From Actinomycetes bacterium (lineage in GTDB: Bacteria > Actinomycetota > Acidimicrobiia > Acidimicrobiales > Microtrichaceae), in assembly GCA_023450775.1 (NCBI GenBank), contig JAEXGP010000253.1:1-11994 (forward strand): DNA of 11,994 nt, written 5' to 3'. Under the pieces are notes generated by a model that saw nothing but the letters and a program-made list of their open reading frames with translations, did no database searches and was not told where the DNA came from. Within the stretch, counting starts at the first letter, position 1; each line of letters opens with the position of its first letter. Shown one piece after another: positions 1 through 5,701 of the stretch. The position numbers and the translations under genes were made by a program.

Positions 1-547
1 GCACGTCCTCCGCGGCCTCGACGATGCTCTGCCATCCGGTGCAGCGGCACAGGTGCGCGGCGAGCGCCCGGTCCACCGCGCCGGCACGGACACCGCCCTG
101 GTCGGCCGCCTTCTCCCGCAGCGCCTCCAGTCGGACGACGATGCCAGGGGAGCAGAAGCCGCACTGGCTCGCACCGTGGTCCAGGAACGCCTGCGCCCAA
201 CGGTCCCGCACCTCCGCATCGAGGCCGTCGAACGTGCGGACGTCGCGGCCGGCCACACGCCGCAGCGGCGTCACGCACGCCACCCTGGCGGTGCCGTCCA
301 CGATCACGGTGCAGCAGCCGCACTGGCCCTGCGGTGAGCAGCCGTCCTTGGCCGACGTGACGCCGAGCGGTCCGCGCAGCGCCTCGAGGAGCGTGATCCC
401 GTCGTCCGCGACCGACACGGCGTCGCCGTCGAGCGTGAACGCGACCTCGCTCGACGGCACCAGCGACGACGGCGCGGGCCCGGCGGGCGGCTCGCTCGAC
501 GACGGCTCGCTCGATGGGTGGCCCGTTGGCTGCGCTGGCGAGGGCAC
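1..547 (-). CDS. [2Fe-2S] subunit of a xanthine/CO dehydrogenase-type molybdenum hydroxylase (partial, 3' end off left edge)
   Basis: Small iron-sulfur subunit of the xanthine dehydrogenase/CO dehydrogenase family, which passes electrons between the molybdopterin centre and FAD. The 182 visible residues hold both [2Fe-2S] clusters: a plant-ferredoxin-type motif with C70, C76 and C79 (C78 adjacent; DGCSPQGQCGCCTV), and an all-helical-domain motif QCGFCSPG followed by LCRCTGW just before the edge. The first Cys spacing is one residue longer than the usual CX4C. Residues 1-34 are an unusual Ser/Pro/Glu/Ala-rich extension before the beta-grasp fold. The GTG start at 547 is chosen because a strong Shine-Dalgarno (AAGGAGGAG) ends four bases upstream. 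The protein could end soon after the window or be fused to the large subunit; the substrate cannot be told. It is divergent from the thioredoxin-like lipoprotein. Confidence 0.9.
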   Translation of the reverse strand, partial: MPSPAQPTGHPSSEPSSSEPPAGPAPSSLVPSSEVAFTLDGDAVSVADDGITLLEALRGPLGVTSAKDGCSPQGQCGCCTVIVDGTARVACVTPLRRVAGRDVRTFDGLDAEVRDRWAQAFLDHGASQCGFCSPGIVVRLEALREKAADQGGVRAGAVDRALAAHLCRCTGWQSIVEAAEDV

Positions 548-660
548 GGAACTCCTCCTTCGGACGGGCCGACCGACAGCTGAGACAGCGCTCGGGGCGT
601 GCCGCCGGCTCCGTCGGCCCGATGGGACCGGGCGGCAACGGGACGGTACCTTCCCAGGTC
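548..660. promoter_or_regulatory. Divergent promoter region with overlapping -10-like hexamers
   Basis: This 113-base gap separates two outward-facing genes. Around a GGTACC core, the plus strand reads TACCTT (647-652), eight bases before the GTG at 661. The minus strand reads TACCGT (648-643), pointing toward the Fe-S subunit gene. Both fit the actinobacterial TANNNT -10 pattern. No convincing -35 element is seen for either, so this is a motif-level inference. Confidence 0.35.
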
Positions 661-1620
661 GTGCCCGCCCACCATCGACACGAGCCCCACGTCGCCCACC
701 ACGCCGCCGACGACCCGGCCGGCAGCGGACTCGTCGTCGCCCGCCGGCGTCTCCTGCAGGGCGGCCTGGCCCTGGGTGCGCTGACCGTCGGCGGCTCGAT
801 GCTCGCGGCGTGCGGTGAGAACGAGACGAACACGCAGGAGTCCACGGACGTCCCCGCGCACGCACTGCTCGCCGCGTTCCCCCAGGGCCTGCCCCACATC
901 CCCGCCGGGGTGCCGACGCGTCTGCCCTACCTGGTCTCGGACTCCGAGGGCGTGCCCCTGTCCGAGATCCAGGGCGACGTCACGTTCACGATCTCCCAGG
1001 ACGGCACCGAGCTGGGCACGGTCGAGGCGGTCCCGCGCATGGACGGCGTCCCCCGGGCCTACCTGCCGGTCACCTTCACGTTCCCGGAGCCCGGGCTCTA
1101 CGACCTGACTGCGACGTACGACGGCTCCGAGCTGGACTCCACGATCGAGGTCGTCGAGGCGTCACGCGTCGGGCCGCCGGTCGTCGGGGAGCAGCTGCCG
1201 CCCGTCGACTCGCCCACGTTCGACCGGACGCTCGAGGTGGACCCGCTGTGCAGCCGGGTGCCCACGTGCCCGTTCCACTCGGTCAACCTGCAGGACGCGG
1301 TCGGTCAGGGGAAGCCGATCGTCATGCTCATCGCCACGCCCGCCTACTGCCAGACCGCGGTGTGCGGGCCCGTGCTGGACCTGGTGATGGAGGCGACCGA
1401 GGGCCGCACCGACCTCAACGTGCTGCACCAGGAGGTCTACAAGAACCCCAAGGGGCAGCGGGACCTCAACGACGCCCAGCTCGCCCCCGTGCCCGAGGCG
1501 TACGACCTGCGGTTCGAGCCGGTCCTCTACATCACCGACCGCGCCGGCACGATCGTCGCCCGGGCCGACGTCACCGTCGACCGCGGCGAGCTCACCGAGC
1601 TGCTCACCCTCGCGGTCTGA
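661..1620 (+). CDS. Tat-type lipoprotein with thioredoxin-like domain
   Basis: Probably a membrane-anchored extracytoplasmic thiol/redox protein. From the GTG at 661 it is 319 residues. It begins with a His/Ala-rich n-region, an ARRRLLQGG twin-arginine-like motif, a hydrophobic stretch and the lipobox LAAC with C51 as the expected lipidation site. An immunoglobulin-like beta-rich region follows (about 75-170). A C-terminal thioredoxin-like segment carries C197 and C203 (CSRVPTC) and C230 and C235 (CQTAVC). The active-site-like pair is CX4C rather than CXXC, so classical thioredoxin chemistry is uncertain. An in-frame ATG at 514 would overlap the divergent gene's start and give a non-signal N-terminus; an ATG at 622 is also possible. 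I prefer 661 because TACCTT lies eight bases upstream, as in leaderless genes. It could be a TlpA- or SCO-like protein; the partner is unknown. Confidence 0.75.
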   Translation: MPAHHRHEPHVAHHAADDPAGSGLVVARRRLLQGGLALGALTVGGSMLAACGENETNTQESTDVPAHALLAAFPQGLPHIPAGVPTRLPYLVSDSEGVPLSEIQGDVTFTISQDGTELGTVEAVPRMDGVPRAYLPVTFTFPEPGLYDLTATYDGSELDSTIEVVEASRVGPPVVGEQLPPVDSPTFDRTLEVDPLCSRVPTCPFHSVNLQDAVGQGKPIVMLIATPAYCQTAVCGPVLDLVMEATEGRTDLNVLHQEVYKNPKGQRDLNDAQLAPVPEAYDLRFEPVLYITDRAGTIVARADVTVDRGELTELLTLAV

Positions 1621-1633
1621 GTCCGGCCGCTCC

Positions 1634-1702
1634 GCTCGGGGCGCAGTGCTGTCGCTGCTCGGGGCGCAGTGCTGTCGCCGCTCAGGGCGCAGTGCCCAGG
1701 GC
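1634..1702. repeat. Three tandem 23-bp repeats in a convergent gene junction
   Basis: Units at 1634-1656 and 1657-1679 differ only at the last base. A third, diverged unit (1680-1702) matches over its first 16 bases (15 of 16) and includes the last codons and stop of the AraC-type gene. The core shared by all three is GGGCGCAGTGC. The array fills almost the whole gap between two convergent genes and looks like a recent local duplication of one gene's tail. Unit 3 alone can form a short GGGC/GCCC hairpin. Confidence 0.85.
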
Positions 1703-2551
1703 CGTGTGGGCGGTGGGTCGCCGGGCGTCGCGCAGCGAGGTCGGCGACTCGCCCGCGAACCGGGCCACGTCGCGCGACAGATGGCTCTGGTCCGCGTAGC
1801 CGTGGTGCGCCGCGACCTGTGAGAGCGGCGCGTGGCCCAGGTCCGCGCTGGCGCGCTCGAACCGCACGATCGCCGAGACGGTCTTCGGCGTCAGGCCCAC
1901 CTGCTCACGGAAGCGCGCCGACACGTGACGATGGCTGCGGCCGGACCGCTCCACGACGTCCGCGATGCGCACCTGGCCACCGGAGCGGTGGATCTGGCGC
2001 CAGGCGCCGGTCACGACCTCGTCCGCCGGCCGACCGAGCTCGGCACGGCGGAGCAGCGCGGATTCCAGGATCGCCAGGCGGGTCTGCCAGTCGGGCGCCT
2101 CGGCCAGCCGCTCCGCCGTCGGCCCGGTCAGATCGGGCGCCAGCTCCTCCAGGGCCACGACGCGGTCCGCCAGGTCCCGGCCCTCCTCGCCGAGCAGCTG
2201 ACGGACGCCGATCGGGGTGAGGTACGCCTGCACGCAGCGGTACGTGGGCGTCGCGACCGTGGACACGGGGACGGCCGACATCCCGGCCACGAACGACTCC
2301 ACGCGCTCGGCCGCCGGAGCGCCGTCGCGCCGCACGTCCATGCCGCCCTCGACCGAGATCACCAGGGGCACGAGCGAACCCGCCGCCTGACGTCGCTCGA
2401 CCGGCGCGACCTCGACCTGGTCGAACCCGACGAGGCCGGCGACGAGACCGTCGAGGCCGGCGTGGGTCCGGTGCCGGTGCAACGTCACGGCCATGCCGCA
2501 CATGTCAGCACCGATCGCACCGGGCGCGGTCAGATTCGTCCACGACGGCAT
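1682..2551 (-). CDS. AraC-family transcriptional regulator
   Basis: DNA-binding regulator of 289 residues from the ATG at 2551. The C-terminal AraC domain has two helix-turn-helix units, at about residues 196-222 (IADVVERSGRSHRHVSARF) and 243-276 (SQVAAHHGYADQSHLSRDV, then the conserved FAGESPTSLR). The N-terminal two thirds form a cupin-like sensing region with short motifs such as TPIGVRQLLG, as in AraC proteins carrying a DUF6597-type domain; the effector is not evident. Upstream in-frame codons as far as 2683 would run into the divergent gene, so they are rejected. ATGs at 2503 or 2494 are possible, as no start has a strong Shine-Dalgarno. It is divergent from the RibD-C/DHFR-like gene, and this arrangement suggests that gene as a target. 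Confidence 0.9.
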   Translation of the reverse strand: MPSWTNLTAPGAIGADMCGMAVTLHRHRTHAGLDGLVAGLVGFDQVEVAPVERRQAAGSLVPLVISVEGGMDVRRDGAPAAERVESFVAGMSAVPVSTVATPTYRCVQAYLTPIGVRQLLGEEGRDLADRVVALEELAPDLTGPTAERLAEAPDWQTRLAILESALLRRAELGRPADEVVTGAWRQIHRSGGQVRIADVVERSGRSHRHVSARFREQVGLTPKTVSAIVRFERASADLGHAPLSQVAAHHGYADQSHLSRDVARFAGESPTSLRDARRPTAHTALGTAP

Positions 2552-2576
2552 CGCCCGATCGTCCGAGGATGACCTG

Positions 2577-2599
2577 GCCGGCACGACGGGCGTGCCGGC
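2577..2599. promoter_or_regulatory. Perfect inverted repeat, candidate operator
   Basis: GCCGGCACG (2577-2585), a 5-base spacer ACGGG, then CGTGCCGGC (2591-2599) form an exact 9-bp dyad. It lies inside the 68-base gap between the divergent AraC-type and DHFR-like genes and ends eight bases before the latter's Shine-Dalgarno. Position and perfection suggest an operator for the neighbouring regulator or a leader hairpin controlling the plus-strand gene. AraC proteins usually bind direct repeats, so the link to that protein is inference. Confidence 0.5.
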
Positions 2600-2619
2600 G
2601 CGAGACGGAGGTGTGTCCG

Positions 2620-3216
2620 ATGGGTCGGCTGGTGCTGGTGGAGTTCCTGAGCGTCGACGGGGTCGTGCAGGGACTGGGGTCACCCGACGAGGACCGCCGC
2701 GGCGGCTTCGAGCACGGCGGCTGGGGCGCGCCGTACGCGGAGGACGTCCACGCCACGATCGGCCTCGACGGCATCAGCGCCACCGCCGCCTACCTGTTCG
2801 GTCGTCGCACGTACGAGAAGATGGCCGAGTTCTGGCCGCACCAGCCGAGCTCCGACCCGATCGCGGCGCACATGGCCGCCGTCCCCAAGTTCGTCGCCAG
2901 CCGCACGCTGCGCGACGAGGATCTGGACTGGCCGGGGTCCTCGGTCCTCCGCGGCGATCTCGAGGACGCCGTCCGCTCGGTCACCGGCGACGCCGCGGGC
3001 GACGTCGCGGTGCTGGGCAGCGGCGACCTGGCCCGCCAGCTGCTGGGCCACGACCTGGTGGACGAGCTGCGGCTCATCGTGCACCCGCTGCTGCTCGGCA
3101 CCGGCACGCGGCTGTTCGGCGACCTGCCGGCGCCACGGGACCTGCAGCTGGTCCGCCACGACGTCAGCCCCGGCGGCTCGCTGGTGCTCAGCTACGTGCT
3201 CGGACGCACCGGCTGA
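2620..3216 (+). CDS. Dihydrofolate reductase / RibD C-terminal-like protein
   Basis: A 198-residue protein of the RibD C-terminal/dihydrofolate reductase-like superfamily, probably an NAD(P)H-dependent reductase of unknown substrate. Visible family features are the N-terminal strand and SVDG, LFGRRTYEKM near residue 65, FVASRTL near 90, the nucleotide-binding turn VLGSGDLARQLL near 130, and DELRLIVHPLLLGTGTRLF near 148. Its length matches the stand-alone family members (YyaP/YwjB type) common in actinobacteria. The ATG at 2620 is chosen over an in-frame ATG at 2569 because ACGGAGGTG lies just upstream and the fold starts immediately after it. It is divergent from the AraC-type regulator and convergent with erpA. 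It is not expected to be the cell's essential folate enzyme. Confidence 0.88.
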   Translation: MGRLVLVEFLSVDGVVQGLGSPDEDRRGGFEHGGWGAPYAEDVHATIGLDGISATAAYLFGRRTYEKMAEFWPHQPSSDPIAAHMAAVPKFVASRTLRDEDLDWPGSSVLRGDLEDAVRSVTGDAAGDVAVLGSGDLARQLLGHDLVDELRLIVHPLLLGTGTRLFGDLPAPRDLQLVRHDVSPGGSLVLSYVLGRTG

Positions 3217-3223
3217 GCGGTGC
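3206..3223. terminator. Weak hairpin at the convergent junction
   Basis: GCACCG (3206-3211) and CGGTGC (3218-3223) can pair around a 6-base loop that includes the stop codon of the DHFR-like gene. Only 13 bases separate this gene from the end of erpA on the other strand, so a small bidirectional terminator is plausible. There is no T-run. Confidence 0.3.
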
Positions 3224-3229
3224 TGGCTG

Positions 3230-3550
3230 TCAGCTGAAGGACTGGCCGCAGCCGCAGGTGCGCTCGGCGTTCGGGTTCGTGATCGCGAACCCGGACTGCT
3301 CGAGGCCGTCCTTGTAGTCGAGCGTGGCGCCCTGGAGCAGCTGGGCGCTCGACGGGTCGACCACCACGCTGACGTCGCCGTACGAGGTGGTGATGTCGTC
3401 GTTGGCCACGTCCGTGTCGAAGAACATCTCGTAGGCGAACCCGGAGCAGCCGCCCGGACGCACGGCCACGCGGAGCGCCAGGCCCTCTTCGCCCTCGGCG
3501 TCGATGAGCTGCTTGACCTTGCTGGCTGCGCTGTCGGTCAGGGTGATCAC
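3230..3550 (-). CDS. erpA: A-type iron-sulfur cluster carrier ErpA (HesB/IscA/SufA family)
   Basis: Cytoplasmic A-type carrier that accepts Fe-S clusters and delivers them to apo-enzymes. The 106-residue protein spans the whole family length and keeps the three cluster-ligating cysteines C35 (RPGGCSGFAY), C99 and C101 (TCGCGQSFS). It also has the typical ITLTDSAA start and a VVVDPSSAQLLQGATLDY segment. The GTG start at 3550 is set by a GGAGG box five bases upstream (3560-3556) and by the family N-terminus; the longer open frame upstream is non-conserved repeat sequence. The SufR-like regulator lies upstream on the same strand, separated by the G-rich tandem repeat, and the gene appears to have its own -10. 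ErpA, SufA and IscA cannot be separated with certainty from sequence alone. Confidence 0.93.
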   Translation of the reverse strand: MITLTDSAASKVKQLIDAEGEEGLALRVAVRPGGCSGFAYEMFFDTDVANDDITTSYGDVSVVVDPSSAQLLQGATLDYKDGLEQSGFAITNPNAERTCGCGQSFS

Positions 3551-3590
3551 GTTGTCCTCCACGCGGGGCGCACGAGTGTGTCTGTTTCGA

Positions 3591-3596
3591 AGTGTA
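3591..3596 (-). promoter_or_regulatory. Probable -10 element for erpA
   Basis: On the minus strand TACACT fits TANNNT and predicts a transcript start about 34 bases before the GTG of erpA. It lies in a locally AT-richer patch containing TTCGAA. No clear -35 is present, so activation by a protein is possible. Confidence 0.4.
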
Positions 3597-3622
3597 CCGC
3601 CGCCCTCCCGGACCTCCCAGGC

Positions 3623-3703
3623 GTCGGGGACGGGGGTGGGAGAAGAACGTCGGGGACGGGGGTGGGAGAAGAACGGCGTCGGGCGTGGGGACGGGAGAAG
3701 AAC
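3623..3703. repeat. Three G-rich 26-bp tandem repeats
   Basis: Units at 3623-3648 and 3649-3674 are identical. After three bases (GGC), a diverged third unit occupies 3678-3703. All end in GGGAGAAGAAC, and the plus strand is strongly purine-rich with nine runs of three or more G in 81 bases, giving G-quadruplex potential. The array sits between the stop of the SufR-like gene and the promoter of erpA, both read leftward, so the G-rich strand is the template for any readthrough. There are no unique spacers, so it is not CRISPR. Confidence 0.85.
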
Positions 3704-3713
3704 AGCGTCGGCG

Positions 3714-4388
3714 TCAGGCGTCGGCGACGAGCGTGGCGCGACAGGGCTCGCGGTGCGACAGGTCGTGGAAGTCGTCGACGTGGCCGCCCCCGACCTCGTC
3801 GACGAAGCCCTCGAGCAGCCCACGGTGGAGCGCGCACACGAGCTCGGGGTTGGACGCGGCCAGGTCCGCGAACGGGCAGTGCCCGAACGCCACCGTGGTG
3901 GTGTCGTCCTCGGTCACCTCCGCGGGGTCGAACCCGAGCTCGGCGAGCATGGCCACCGCGGCGGCCACGCACGGGCGGGTGCGGCCGCCGAGCGAGTCCC
4001 GGTGGGCCAGCGTGCGGCCCTGCTCGCGCCCCGCGGCGACCACCGGCTCGCCCGAGAGCCCGGCGTCGGCCGCGAGGTCGAGCAGCATGCGGGCCATCAT
4101 CGGGAACACCGGCGGCTCGAGCCCGAGCGACGGGGCGTCCGCGGCCAGGCTGTACAGGTTCTGCGGTCGCCCGACGGCACCGCGGGTGTCGGGCCGGGCC
4201 TCGAGCAGTCCGACGTCACGCATGCGCTCCAGGTGCGGGCGCACGGTGTTGGGGTGCAGGCCGAGCGACTCCGCGATCTCGGCCGTCGCGAGCGGGCGCG
4301 GCGAGCGGGCCAGCTCCAGGTAGATCGCGTAGCGGGTGTTGTCACCCAGCGTCTTCAGCAGGTCGAGGCGGTGCTCGGACGGACCCAC
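3714..4388 (-). CDS. SufR-like HTH transcriptional regulator with candidate Fe-S cysteines
   Basis: A 224-residue regulator. An N-terminal winged helix (about residues 8-80: LDLLKTLGDNTRYAIYLEL, IAESLGLHPNTVRPHLERM, then the wing GAVGRPQNLYSL) is followed by a C-terminal sensing domain. That domain has cysteines C140, C171 (GHCPFADLA), C185 (PELVCALHRGLLEGF) and C216 (EPCRATL). The CPF...VC..H..LL.G pattern is that of the SufR/COG2345 family, whose members bind an Fe-S cluster and repress Fe-S assembly genes; spacing here is CX13C then X30 to the last Cys. The neighbours erpA and mrp support that role. The GTG start has no Shine-Dalgarno, but TAGCCT lies seven bases upstream, so translation is probably leaderless. 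Autoregulation and control of mrp from the shared gap are inferred. A non-Fe-S ligand cannot be excluded. Confidence 0.78.
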   Translation of the reverse strand: MGPSEHRLDLLKTLGDNTRYAIYLELARSPRPLATAEIAESLGLHPNTVRPHLERMRDVGLLEARPDTRGAVGRPQNLYSLAADAPSLGLEPPVFPMMARMLLDLAADAGLSGEPVVAAGREQGRTLAHRDSLGGRTRPCVAAAVAMLAELGFDPAEVTEDDTTTVAFGHCPFADLAASNPELVCALHRGLLEGFVDEVGGGHVDDFHDLSHREPCRATLVADA

Positions 4389-4446
4389 GGGAGAAAGGCT
4401 ACCCGCGCGGCTGAAATAACACGGCGGCGACCGGTAAAATCACTGC
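4389..4446. promoter_or_regulatory. Shared divergent promoter of the SufR-like gene and mrp
   Basis: This 58-base gap has a -10 for each gene. On the plus strand TAAAAT (4435-4440) stands six bases before the GTG of mrp, with CTGAAA (4411-4416) as a weak -35 at 18-base spacing. On the minus strand TAGCCT (4401-4396) stands seven bases before the GTG at 4388. Neither gene has a Shine-Dalgarno, which fits leaderless transcripts. A CCGCGCGG palindrome (4403-4410) lies between the two -10s. Confidence 0.6.
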
Positions 4447-5682
4447 GTGACCGATCCAGCCCCGGCTCCCGGACCGCGGAGCGTGCCCGCGCCCCCCACG
4501 GTCGACGAGGTGATGGGGCTCCTGCGCGGCGTGATCGACCCCGAGCTCGGCTCCGACATCGTCGAGCTCGGCATGGCCAAGGGCGCCCGGGTCGACGACG
4601 ACGGGACCGTGCACGTCACGGTCGCGCTCACCACGTCGGGCTGCCCGCTGCGGGCGGAGATCCAGCGCGACGTCCGGGCCCGGGTGGGGTCGCTGCCGGG
4701 CGTCACCCGCGTGCGCCTGGACTGGACGGAGCTGAACCAGGCCGAGAAGGCGGCCGCCATGGAGCGGGCCCGGCGCAACATCGCCGAACGCCCCGAGCGC
4801 ACCGCCGTGCCCTCGACCACCAAGGTGATCATGGTCGCCTCGGGCAAGGGCGGCGTCGGCAAGTCGTCGGTCACGGTCAACCTCGCAGCGGCGATCGCGC
4901 ACATGGGCTTCACGGTCGGCGTCATCGACGCCGACATCTGGGGCTTCTCGGTGCCGCGCATGGTGGGTCTCGAGGGGCGCCTGCAGGCCGAGCAGGCCGA
5001 CGACGAGACCGCGCCGACCGACGAGCGCCGTCCGCGCATCATCCCCAACGAGATCCGGGTCGGCAGCGGTCGCCTGAAGGTCGTCTCGATGGGCTTCCTG
5101 GTCGACGACGAGGGCAGCGCGCTCATGTGGCGGGGCCTCGTGCTCAACCGGGCGGTCCAGCACTTCCTGGAGGACGTCGACTGGCAGGGCGTCGACTACC
5201 TGCTCATCGACATGCCGCCCGGCACAGGCGACGTGCAGATGGGCCTCGCCAAGCTCCTCCCCCGCGCCGAGATGCTCGTGGTCACCACGCCTTCGCTCAC
5301 CGCGCAGAAGGTGGCGGTGCGGGTGGTCGACATGGGCCGCAAGAACTTCCTCCACGTGGCCGGCGTGGTGGAGAACATGTCGAGCTACGTCGACGACACC
5401 GGTCGCGAGCACCGTCTGTTCGGCTCGGGCGGCGGCGACCGGCTGGCCGAGGAGGCAGGGCTGCCGCTGCTGGCGCGCATCCCCATCGAGGAGGCGGTCG
5501 CCGACGGCGGCGACCACGGCCGGCCGATCGCGCTCGGCGAGGGACCGGCGGCCGAGGCGTTCCGGGCCCTCGCCCGCCGCATCGTCGACGAGGTGATCCC
5601 GCCGGCCGACATGTCGGGCTGCAGCACCCGGATGCTCGACGCGGTCGAGGCCGCGCTCGCGGCGGCGGACGCCACCGGCTGA
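4447..5682 (+). CDS. mrp: Mrp/ApbC-family P-loop ATPase, Fe-S cluster carrier
   Basis: A 411-residue cytoplasmic ATPase of the Mrp/ApbC/NBP35 family, which holds and transfers Fe-S clusters. Residues 18-95 form a MIP18/DUF59 domain with the conserved C66 (TTSGCPLRAEI). A deviant Walker A, ASGKGGVGKSS (131-141, K134 and K139), follows, then VIDADIWGFSVPRM, LLIDMPPGTGD and VVENMSSY (307-314). Most Mrp proteins from other phyla then have a CXXC pair that bridges a cluster between subunits. Here this is replaced by VDDTGREHRLFGSGGG with no cysteine, which as I recall is also common in actinobacterial Mrp. C392 (GCSTRML) near the C-terminus is another possible ligand. The GTG start sits six bases after TAAAAT, so the message is probably leaderless. 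The gene is divergent from the SufR-like regulator, and the LLM oxidoreductase follows after 19 bases. Confidence 0.95.
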   Translation: MTDPAPAPGPRSVPAPPTVDEVMGLLRGVIDPELGSDIVELGMAKGARVDDDGTVHVTVALTTSGCPLRAEIQRDVRARVGSLPGVTRVRLDWTELNQAEKAAAMERARRNIAERPERTAVPSTTKVIMVASGKGGVGKSSVTVNLAAAIAHMGFTVGVIDADIWGFSVPRMVGLEGRLQAEQADDETAPTDERRPRIIPNEIRVGSGRLKVVSMGFLVDDEGSALMWRGLVLNRAVQHFLEDVDWQGVDYLLIDMPPGTGDVQMGLAKLLPRAEMLVVTTPSLTAQKVAVRVVDMGRKNFLHVAGVVENMSSYVDDTGREHRLFGSGGGDRLAEEAGLPLLARIPIEEAVADGGDHGRPIALGEGPAAEAFRALARRIVDEVIPPADMSGCSTRMLDAVEAALAAADATG

Positions 5683-5701
5683 GCACTGCCATCCTGGGCC
5701 C

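Noticed and set aside
514..660. Upstream ATG at 514 as the lipoprotein start
   Set aside because: It would overlap the start of the divergent Fe-S subunit and add about 50 non-signal residues before a twin-arginine-like lipoprotein signal.
1634..1702. Tandem repeats as a CRISPR array (also 3623-3703)
   Set aside because: Units abut or are separated by only three bases, with no unique spacers and no cas genes nearby.
2569..2619. ATG at 2569 as the start of the DHFR-like gene
   Set aside because: The family N-terminus and a strong Shine-Dalgarno both point to 2620; the extra residues would be encoded by the inverted repeat.
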